The notes under the pieces were generated by a model. The model was not told where the DNA came from and searched no databases. It worked only from the letters and a program-made list of their open reading frames with translations. A stretch of DNA of 36,751 nt from a virus, in the IMG/VR virus record IMGVR_UViG_3300047359_000962, positions 1-36,751 of that record; one strand, 5' to 3'. Of the stretch, positions 28,150-36,400 are shown piece after piece (position 1 is the stretch's first letter; the number at the start of each line of letters is the position of its first letter). The translations under genes and the position numbers were made by a program.

Positions 28150-28458
28150 ATGTCGTACGGATTAGAAATATATGGGCCAGTAATAGACAGTGCTGGGTCT
28201 TCTAAATTAGTATTTTCTGATAATATTCGCACTTCTAATATTCAATTATATTCTTCGTTTAGTTTGAGTAAGAATGAAATAAGTAGTGTGTATGCTTGCC
28301 CCGATGCCAACGATGATACTAAAATATTAATTATATTTGTGGGCAACCCTAGATATGTTGACGTGATCAACAAAACTTCGACTGGTTTCCAATTACAAAA
28401 TAATAGTGGTTCTAACGGTACACAGGGTGGTATTGTAATGGCACTGAGAATCTCATAA
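28150..28458 (+). CDS. Small YGL-module protein, second copy
   Basis: This 102-residue protein begins MSYGLEIYGPVIDSAGSS and continues as short beta strands (VFSDNIRTSNIQLYSS, ILIIFVGNPRYVDVI), ending GGIVMALRIS. It has the same length class, start motif and relative position as the 100-residue gene at 26635, but low identity otherwise. The upstream run AAGGAAT is its RBS, and its stop overlaps the next start as TAATG. I infer a fibre-tip component paired with the large downstream protein. Confidence 0.58.
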   Translation: MSYGLEIYGPVIDSAGSSKLVFSDNIRTSNIQLYSSFSLSKNEISSVYACPDANDDTKILIIFVGNPRYVDVINKTSTGFQLQNNSGSNGTQGGIVMALRIS

Positions 28459-31400
28459 TGTCATATGGTTTTAAAATAATAGGAAGTGATGCCGGAGGAA
28501 CGTTTACTGTATCCGACACAGAACTAGACATCCTTAATCTGATTGTCACAGACGCTGGTCGTGCACACTCGTTTACGCTTCCAGGTGGACTATTAGAAAG
28601 CGACATGATATTCGTTAAGAACCCGAGCGCGCCTGGTGGAGGCGATTGGAGTTCTGTTGATATTGAAGTGCCTTCAGATTATCTAATGACGGTAACTTTT
28701 GATACACCTTACCTTCACAAAATGAACGTGTCTGGAGAAACAGTAACATTTACTGGAACAGGCATAGAAGCGTACACCCCTCAACAAGACGGTCAGTTTG
28801 AAGGTTGGAAACTCGCAGTTTATAATGATTGGCAAACAGAGTTCGATTATTTTGTTGTCAGGAAAGCTTCTACTATTATGGCGGACCCAAGTCGATACGA
28901 CACTAGTATGAATTATGGGTTACGGGTTGTCGCAAGTAATGGTGAAGTCTCGTTTGATAGTCGTGCATTGGGCACCAATTATAATTTCGATATCGTCTCA
29001 TACTTACCACCCCTTCTTAGCAATAATGTGGGGACGGAATCTAGCTCCTATGTAATGACCAAAGATGCGGACGAATATGTAAATATTGAATGGTCTGCTA
29101 CCGACTCATCTGGTTCAGGCATGTTTAACTCAAATTGGGCGACGTCGAACTTTTTCGGTCTAAGGATCGGTAGCACAATAGCATCGGCTTATGACGCTAT
29201 TGTCGCTGATCAAAACGATAATCAGAGACTCCAATCCTATCCTACAGGCAGCCTCATAGGGGCAACTTTAAGACTGGGTGGATCTGGCGCCACTGTACCT
29301 CCTGATGATGGCGGCGATGTTGACACAGATAGTGACGGTATCGGTAATCCAAACGCTACTGGATCTCTATCATACCAATCAGGGTCTGCAATTACAGAAG
29401 GAAGTTCTATTACGTTCAATGCGAATACTTCTGAAGAAGGCGCATATCATGTTCGAGTATTTCAAACTTCAGGTTCTGGGAACGATCTAGGGTCAGACAG
29501 AGTATCTTTCTTTGGCGATACCAAAAGCGCAACATTCACAACAACTTCCCCTACCTCATCAAGGTCAGTCTCATACACCAACGTCGCCAATTACATAGGC
29601 ACATACTCAAGAAACAGTGTTGCTTCATACTCTCGAACTGTAGCAGGATCGTTCTCAAGAGATTTTGCTGGTAATTATGTTGGAGAATATACCGGAGAGT
29701 ATTCTGGAGCATACGCTCGAACAAGAACAAGTACTTATGATAGAACAAGAGTTGAAGGGTACGCACGATCTTTTTCTGCGACATATTCAAGAACCAGAAC
29801 CTCTGCATATGTAGGGACATACAGCAGAACAGATACTACGAATTACTCTAGAGAGTTCTTGGGGATATACACAGGAAACTTCACAAGAAATTCTACATTA
29901 ACTGAAATACAAGAGTACTCTAGAAACCTTCCCAATGGTGAAGTTGCATATTATTTTAGAATGCCAAGTACGGTAACATATAGTCGCACACGTTACTCTA
30001 CCTACAACCGAAGCAGACAATCTACCCGAACTTCATCGTATGCTCGTAGTTATGGTGCATCATATATTGGCAACTACAGTAGAGACTATACAAGATCGAG
30101 AGTTTCTGCATATACCAGAGATCGTACTGTAACCTATTCGGGATATTATGCTAGAGAGTTTACAAGAAACTCTGTGCTTTCTGGGACCGAGTCCTATTCA
30201 CGACAAGTTGAAATTGAACCTGGTGAATTTGAAGAAATTTTTTTCACAAGAACACCAGACGCAACAAATTACAGTCGCACACGTTACTCTGCATTTAGTC
30301 GCACTAGAGGCGTGACTCGTAACGAGTATTACTCTAGTACATATACTGCAACTTTTACTGGGGACTTTATTGGCAACTACGGACGGACCAGAGTTACGAA
30401 TTTTGTAGGTGATTATGCGAGAACGACTAGCGCAAGTTACACTGGTAACTATGCTGGTGACTATACTAGGGTGGGGTCATACGCTAGAAATTATCTTGGG
30501 AATTATGTAAACCCAGCAGTAGAATTTACTCGCACATCTACCCGTACGCGATATTCTGCCTATAGTCGCACCAGAACAAAGGTCAGTTCTTATGCTAGAG
30601 ACTTTACTGGAAATTATTTCCCAGCCGACTCTACAAGAACCTTATATTATATAGGAAACTATTCTCGTGGATTCACACGCAACTTTACGAGAACTGTTGG
30701 TTACGAAGGCACTTACACAGGCAACTATGTTGGCGACTTCGCTGCAGCAGGAAGAATTAGTACTTTTACTGGTAACTATTCTCGTGGATATACACGTACC
30801 ATTGGCGATGGATATTTTTACACTGCAAACAACACTTTCTTCTCAGTTGATACTAATACTAGTTATGACGAAGGGTTTTCGGTCACAGTACATGTCACCA
30901 ATATTAAATGGAACGGAACAACGAAAGTACTTAATAACACGCGGGATTATGGCAACGGTCCAACTAAGTTAAAAGGTAACGATAACATTTATTACTGGAG
31001 AGGTGATTTAATCGCTACAATAGGTGGCACCAAGTATTATGAAGTTGGTCAAGGAACCACAAGTTCTACCGCGGCCCCTACTGGAACAACTACTGAATAT
31101 ACGCGTAATTTTACTAGGGATCGTACTCAATCATTTACCAACGGCGCGACATATTCCAGTGAATTTACTGCTCCGTTTACAGGCACTTACTCGCGAGACT
31201 TTAACTATGCGAGGGACTTTATTCGTGGATACACTCGCACAAGAACTGGAACTGGATACTATGCATCTACCAGAATATCTACATTACCTGAGACTGATAT
31301 AAATGGTGATCCTATAGAATATGAGGTTCCGCATGATGGGTATGCTAGAGTAAGGTCCTCTAGTTATAGTAGAACTTTTTATTATGAAGGTAATTATTCA

Positions 31401-32807
31401 AGAGGGTTTGCTGGAAATTATACGGGTAACTACACAAGATCTATAGATTATACTTTCAACTATTCCCGCAACTTCACTAGAACGCTATACTATAGTAGAA
31501 ACTTCATTCTCATAAGAACTTCTACTTTTGAGGGGAACTATTCACGCACTTCTGTGGGCAACTTTGCGGGCAATTATAACAGAACAAGAATAACAGATTA
31601 CTCTAGAAGTCGTGATTCGGCATATACTAGGTCCTATAGTACTGGGTTTGTAGGTGAATATGCGCGTGGGTATGTTGGAGATTATGTCGGTAATTTTGCG
31701 GCCAACTTTGTTGGTAATTATAGTAGAAACTATTTTGGAAACTATACTGCAAACTTCGAAGGAAACTATTCACGCAACTTCGGTGGAAATTATAGCAGAG
31801 AATTTACTCGCACAAGAGTTACACAAGGGGCTGGATATTTTACTAGAGACTTCCTTGTAGGCAATTACACTGGAAACTATGCACGTGGGTATGTTGGAGA
31901 GTATGTAGGCAACTTCGCTGGTAACTACACAGGCGATTTCTTAACACCATTCACTGGAAACTATACTGGCGAGTTCTCTAGATCAATAGGTTCTAACTAT
32001 GTTGGTAATTATTCGCGAGACTTCGCTGGCAACTATACTGGAAACTATTCTCGTGACTATACAAGGTCTTTTGTAGGAAACTACAGTAGGAACTTTATTG
32101 GGGATTATACTGGCGCTTATGAAGGCACTTATAGTAGAACCAGTACTCGCGCCAGAAGCAGTTCTTATACAAATACATTTGGTGGCGCTTACGAGAGAAC
32201 ATTTGTAGGAAACTATACAGGAAACTTCATAGGTAAGTATACACGTAACGGAACAGGAAGTCAAGAAGATTCTGAAATTGGATGGCAAGGGGAAACGTTC
32301 GTTGCTGAGTTGAGAACAGGCAATACTTCATCCTTAATGTCAGAACCTAGAGGTTCTTCTAATGTAAGAGTGCTTGACTCAAAGTCATTTACGTTATACG
32401 ATAACGATATTGGCACTATTTTGTCAACGACTCAAAATATCGTACACCATAGCGCGACGACACATACCGTAGAGTTTGATTTTAATACGCAAGGGGATCA
32501 GGCAGTTCAAGGTAGAATTTATAATAGCGGACTAACCCTACTTCAATCGTTTACCATTCAAAATGCTAATGGCGCTCAAACTGTTACTGTCTCGGACGTG
32601 CCTGCAGAAGGGCAAACAAAACAATATACGATTGGATTCTATAATGGAAGTCAGTGGTTAAACTCTGGGGAATATACAGTCACTAAAGTTTCTAGTAATG
32701 CAACTGATTCTACGCCTTCACCAGCACCTGCACCAGAACCATCGCCTGCACCAGAACCAGAACCATCACCTGAACCTGATCCAAATGAAAATATTGGGCT
32801 TGAATAA
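28458..32807 (+). CDS. Giant YGL/tyrosine-tetrapeptide-repeat fibre protein
   Basis: This 1449-residue protein starts with two YGL modules: MSYGFKIIGSDAGGTFTVSD, and MNYGLRVVASNGEVSFDSRA from residue 151. An Ig-like domain follows at about 298-362 (GSLSYQSGSAITEGSSITFN). Residues about 371-1265 are a repeat with an aromatic, Arg or Ser at every fourth residue (GNYTGNYARGYVGEYVGNFA; SRTRTSAYVGTYSRT). It is interrupted at 783-866 by a WN/YLRG module (IKWNGTTKVLNN, DNIYYWRGDL). The C-terminal part is beta-rich (VEFDFNTQGDQAVQGRIYNS) and ends in a Pro/Glu/Ala tail (PAPEPSPAPEPEPSPEP). I do not recognise the repeat as a characterised fibre fold. A long shaft or surface-binding region is an inference from repeat length, virion context and the chaperone gene downstream. 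Confidence 0.65.
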   Translation: MSYGFKIIGSDAGGTFTVSDTELDILNLIVTDAGRAHSFTLPGGLLESDMIFVKNPSAPGGGDWSSVDIEVPSDYLMTVTFDTPYLHKMNVSGETVTFTGTGIEAYTPQQDGQFEGWKLAVYNDWQTEFDYFVVRKASTIMADPSRYDTSMNYGLRVVASNGEVSFDSRALGTNYNFDIVSYLPPLLSNNVGTESSSYVMTKDADEYVNIEWSATDSSGSGMFNSNWATSNFFGLRIGSTIASAYDAIVADQNDNQRLQSYPTGSLIGATLRLGGSGATVPPDDGGDVDTDSDGIGNPNATGSLSYQSGSAITEGSSITFNANTSEEGAYHVRVFQTSGSGNDLGSDRVSFFGDTKSATFTTTSPTSSRSVSYTNVANYIGTYSRNSVASYSRTVAGSFSRDFAGNYVGEYTGEYSGAYARTRTSTYDRTRVEGYARSFSATYSRTRTSAYVGTYSRTDTTNYSREFLGIYTGNFTRNSTLTEIQEYSRNLPNGEVAYYFRMPSTVTYSRTRYSTYNRSRQSTRTSSYARSYGASYIGNYSRDYTRSRVSAYTRDRTVTYSGYYAREFTRNSVLSGTESYSRQVEIEPGEFEEIFFTRTPDATNYSRTRYSAFSRTRGVTRNEYYSSTYTATFTGDFIGNYGRTRVTNFVGDYARTTSASYTGNYAGDYTRVGSYARNYLGNYVNPAVEFTRTSTRTRYSAYSRTRTKVSSYARDFTGNYFPADSTRTLYYIGNYSRGFTRNFTRTVGYEGTYTGNYVGDFAAAGRISTFTGNYSRGYTRTIGDGYFYTANNTFFSVDTNTSYDEGFSVTVHVTNIKWNGTTKVLNNTRDYGNGPTKLKGNDNIYYWRGDLIATIGGTKYYEVGQGTTSSTAAPTGTTTEYTRNFTRDRTQSFTNGATYSSEFTAPFTGTYSRDFNYARDFIRGYTRTRTGTGYYASTRISTLPETDINGDPIEYEVPHDGYARVRSSSYSRTFYYEGNYSRGFAGNYTGNYTRSIDYTFNYSRNFTRTLYYSRNFILIRTSTFEGNYSRTSVGNFAGNYNRTRITDYSRSRDSAYTRSYSTGFVGEYARGYVGDYVGNFAANFVGNYSRNYFGNYTANFEGNYSRNFGGNYSREFTRTRVTQGAGYFTRDFLVGNYTGNYARGYVGEYVGNFAGNYTGDFLTPFTGNYTGEFSRSIGSNYVGNYSRDFAGNYTGNYSRDYTRSFVGNYSRNFIGDYTGAYEGTYSRTSTRARSSSYTNTFGGAYERTFVGNYTGNFIGKYTRNGTGSQEDSEIGWQGETFVAELRTGNTSSLMSEPRGSSNVRVLDSKSFTLYDNDIGTILSTTQNIVHHSATTHTVEFDFNTQGDQAVQGRIYNSGLTLLQSFTIQNANGAQTVTVSDVPAEGQTKQYTIGFYNGSQWLNSGEYTVTKVSSNATDSTPSPAPAPEPSPAPEPEPSPEPDPNENIGLE
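29568..32250 (+). repeat. Tyr/Arg/Gly tetrapeptide repeat array, first gene
   Basis: About 890 codons follow a four-residue period (12 bases) with pattern x-(Y/F/R/S)-x-(G/R/S), such as GNYT, GNYA, RGYV, GEYV, GNFA. The array is broken by a non-repeat module at 30804-31055 and by short loops (for example near 29911-29960 and 31276-31340). Arginine is often AGA here. Confidence 0.9.
30804..31055 (+). other. WN/YLRG module inserted in the tetrapeptide array
   Basis: Residues 783-866 of the 1449-aa protein leave the repeat pattern and show FSVDTNTSYDEGFS, VHVTNIKWNGTTKVLNN, LKGNDNIYYWRGDLIATIGG and TKYYEVG. This matches the order of the module seen twice in the 473-aa protein and once at the end of the 1859-aa protein. 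Confidence 0.65.
32719..32790 (+). repeat. Pro/Ala/Glu-rich C-terminal tail repeat
   Basis: A short run of PAPEPSP and EPEPSPEP codons ends the 1449-aa protein. It is related in composition to the PEPEPQ linkers but includes Ala and Ser, and nothing folded follows it. Confidence 0.75.
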
Positions 32808-32818
32808 AGTTAAATCAG

Positions 32819-32826
32819 TATAAATA
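32819..32826 (+). promoter_or_regulatory. T4-type late promoter upstream of second chaperone
   Basis: An exact TATAAATA lies 29 bases before the start at 32856, in the 48-base gap after the 1449-aa gene. AAGGTTAA before the ATG can serve as RBS. The chaperone may therefore be expressed separately from the giant protein. Confidence 0.75.
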
Positions 32827-32855
32827 ACAATCAGATATCAAAGGTTAATTTAATC

Positions 32856-33335
32856 ATGGAACTAAAATACATCGTTTATGTAGATAAAGTGTCTGGTAAA
32901 ATAAATAGGATTTCATATCCTACTTTTAAAATAGACCCAGCCGGAGTCTCTGAAGACGGAAAAGAGTTAATAATTCATATAACAGAAGATAATATTCCTG
33001 CAGGATGCGAAGATCTTCGACACTTTATGAGTTATTATTGGTATGTTCCTTCTGAGGGAGAATTTATCTTCATTGGAAATGCCCCTAATAGGCATGCCAC
33101 TTGGAGCAATGAACTAGTTGGTTGGGAGTTTAACCGAGAAGATTTACTGAACGATATCAGAGTAGAGAGAAATAGAAAATTATCATTAACAGATTGGACT
33201 CAAGCGGCGGACAGTCCTTTGACTGAAGAACAAAAAATAGAATGGAAAAATTACCGCCAATCATTAAGAGATGTTACAGATAATTTGGGAGCGATACTTT
33301 CCGTCGCGGAAGTAAATTGGCCCGCAACCCCTTAA
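32856..33335 (+). CDS. Tail (fibre) assembly chaperone, PF16778-type, second copy
   Basis: This 159-residue protein is a paralogue of the chaperone at 27712. The shared C-terminal block is DLLNDIRVERNRKLSLTDWT, then SPLTEEQ, WKNYRQSLRDVTD and VNWPATP. The N-terminal half differs (YIVYVDKVSGKINRISYPTF) but also looks like a small beta domain, and a WSN-x-x-V/E-W motif before the block occurs in both. It has its own late promoter and is followed by a terminator. Lying between two genes with tetrapeptide repeats, it probably assists one or both in folding or trimerisation; which one cannot be told from sequence. Confidence 0.85.
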   Translation: MELKYIVYVDKVSGKINRISYPTFKIDPAGVSEDGKELIIHITEDNIPAGCEDLRHFMSYYWYVPSEGEFIFIGNAPNRHATWSNELVGWEFNREDLLNDIRVERNRKLSLTDWTQAADSPLTEEQKIEWKNYRQSLRDVTDNLGAILSVAEVNWPATP

Positions 33336-33352
33336 CACTTAGGGGATTTTTT
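33328..33352 (+). terminator. Rho-independent terminator after the second chaperone
   Basis: CCCCT (33328-33332) pairs with AGGGG (33341-33345) around an 8-base loop, followed by A and six T. The stem is short (5 bp, four GC) and overlaps the gene's stop codon, but the T-run and its position just before a new late promoter support a terminator. Confidence 0.65.
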
Positions 33353-33354
33353 AT

Positions 33355-33362
33355 TATAAATA
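33355..33362 (+). promoter_or_regulatory. T4-type late promoter upstream of the last gene
   Basis: An exact TATAAATA directly follows the terminator T-run. The distance to the GTG start at 33422 is 59 bases, longer than for the other three late promoters, leaving a leader of about 50 bases. Confidence 0.75.
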
Positions 33363-33421
33363 TACCTATGTCATTACTGCAGTGATGGCAAAACTAACTT
33401 TAACTTAAAGAGAGCGATATC

Positions 33422-36400
33422 GTGTCAACATCTAGTATACCACTAAAAATTAAGAATGCTAATGGTGACCTACAGGAATTTACACCTAGTCAAGAATCTT
33501 ACTTGGCGTGGAAGGTGAGTGAAGCACTAACATCGGCCGCTGTTAGTGAAACAGGTAGCCTCAGCCTAACTGATGGTGTTAATATTGGTTCGTTTGTAGA
33601 TACATATTACAACGAAACAGCAGGGACGCACCCTGCATCAAACATCACCAGTACCACAGTAACCACAACCTTGAAACAGGTTGGTGGGGTTGCTGATGAG
33701 TCTGATGCTAATTTTGTACGTCCTGTCGGATACTACGAAGTAGGTCCAAATCCTGGTTTCTATGAAATGACGGATGCAGATCTAGATCTTCTTACTACTC
33801 GTGCGCTAAGCACGATAGAATCTAATTCTGAGGAGGGGATTTACAGACTATCTGCGACCCCACCAAGCCCTGATTATAAGGTTGTCGTGTCAAGTGTCTT
33901 TACAGATACTCGTGGCGACGGAACAACAACTGATTATCATATCTGGCAAAAAGATGGTTCGTTTACCTTCCCTGATGAACCTACACGACCAGTTTCCATT
34001 TGTTATGACGGTTCGTCTTTTGACGGGTTCAAAGAGATGACAGATGATCAGATTAAGATTACATTTGGTCAACGCGCCAAGACATTACGATCAGTCCCAG
34101 GCGCAATTGGATCTTATCAACTAAGATCTTCTGCACAAGGTGCCCCTATCTTGCCAGGAACATGGCATGCAAGAGGAACCGCAGAGAACACTCGACGCAC
34201 AATCGTAGATACTGATTACACTCGTAATCGTGTTTCTTCATATGCTCGTACACGTATCTCGGCTTATAGTCGTGATCGTATTTCATCATATACTCGTAAC
34301 AGTGTCAATACTTTCTCACGTACTTTCGTAGGAGATTACACTGGTGCATATACACGTGACTTTACTGGTAACTATACTCGCGGATTTGAAGGCAACTATG
34401 CCCGCACACGAACCTCAACATATGACGGTACGTATGCCCGCACACGTGTTTCAGCATATACACGTAACCGACTAACTGCGTTTACTGGATACTTTGCAGG
34501 TACTTACAACCGTGCACGTGTTTCAACATACACTCGCAACCGTGTGACTAACTTCACAGGAACCTTCTCACGTAGTCGTGCATCTTCGTACACTCGTGGT
34601 CGTGTCTCTTCTTACGCTGGTACTTACTCGCGTACTCGTAGTTCTTCATACTCTGCGAACTATACTCGTACTCGTGTATCTTCATACACAGGCACTTACT
34701 CAGGCACTTACTCACGTAACCGTGTTTCTGCTTATGCGGGCACTTACTCACGTAACCGTGTTTCTGCTTATGCTCGTACATCTACACGTACACGCGTCTC
34801 TGCATACACTGCAGATTACACACGCACTCGTGTAACTAACTACACTCGTGATCGTGTTACCAACTTTGCTGGCGTTTACTCACGCGCACGTGTATCTTCA
34901 TATGTACGTAACCGTGTCACTAACTTTGCTGGTAACTTTGTAGGCAACTACTCACGCAGTTTCCAAGGCAACTATGCACGTAACTTTGTAGGCAACTACT
35001 CACGTGGGTATGCTGGCAACTATGTCGGTAACTACGCTCGTGTTTCAACACGTACATCTACACGTACTCGTTACTCTGCTTATGCTCGTACACGTATTAC
35101 TAACTACGTCGGGAACTTTACCCGCATACGTGTTACTAACTATGCTGGCAACTTCGTAGGCAACTATGCGACCACATTTACTGGTGACTTCGTAGGTAAC
35201 TATTCTCGCAACTATGCGGGTAACTACACTGGTGACTTTGCTGGTAACTATGCTCGTACTTCAACTCGTACTTCAACACGAACACTAAACTATACCCGTA
35301 CATTGTACTATACTGGTAACTTTGTCGGTAACTATGCTCGCAACTATTCTGCGGCATATGCTACAACACCAGCATATAGTCGTTCTGTATCTTACGCAGG
35401 TGACTTCGTAGGCAACTATGGTCGCACACGTGTTTCATCATACGCAGGTAACTATAGCCGTACTCGCGTAACTGATTATACTGGTAACTACATAGGCAAC
35501 TATTCACGTAACTTCACTGGTAACTACTCAAGAGCGTATGGCGGAGATTATAGTCGTACCGGATATTATACACGTAACTTCACTGGTAACTACTCAAGAG
35601 CGTATGGCGGAGATTATAGTCGTACCGGATATTATGCACGAACAGTCACAAGTAACTTCACGCGAACCTCTGTAAGTCCGCCAGGAAACTATGTTGCGGC
35701 CAATGGTGCAATTACGGCATTCTGGGGTAATAACGCATTTTGGAGTCACTGGTGGATTGTACAACCAGGATTTCCAGGCGAACCAGGAGAAGTTCGCGTT
35801 TACTGGGCAAATTCACTAAAAGCAACATACTACGGCGAAAATACTGATCTTACCAGTATACTTGGTACTGACGGTAACAGGTATTATAGAGACGTTCAAT
35901 ACCAAGGTGGAAGTCACTACAAAGTATATCGAATACGTTATACGGCCGCTTACTTTACGGGTAACTATGCAGGAACCGCGAGCCAAACATACACGCGTAA
36001 TCTGTATTACTCAGGCGCTTACTCGCGTAACTTCACCCGTGTGCGCGCGGGATCTTACACACGTAATCTGTATTTCTCAGGCGCTTACTCGCGTAACTTC
36101 TCCCGCGTCAATCAACAGTCGTACGCAGGGACTTACGCTGGTACCTATACTGGCAACTTCGTAGGCAACTATGGTCGTACAAGCCAAGCGTCTTTCGCAG
36201 GTAACTACGCACGTACGTCAACACGCGCTCGACCAGCAACGTTATATTACACACGTACATTGTATTACACAGGTAACTATGCTCGTGCGTTTACTCGCGA
36301 CCGTACTGCTGTATACACCAACACTGGTAACTATACACGTACTGGTTACTATGCTGGTGACTTCGTAGGTGAATACACTCGTAACCGTACTCAGGTCTTT

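Noticed and set aside
33368-33385. Tiny ATG ORF (five codons) in the leader of the last gene
   Set aside because: It has no clear RBS, and a five-codon ORF is expected by chance.
34554-34781. Minus-strand and alternative-frame ORFs inside the tetrapeptide arrays (also 29551-29820, 30667-30972, 34578-34835, 35862-36368)
   Set aside because: The 12-base period keeps other frames open by chance. Their proteins are repetitive shadows and the main frame is continuous.
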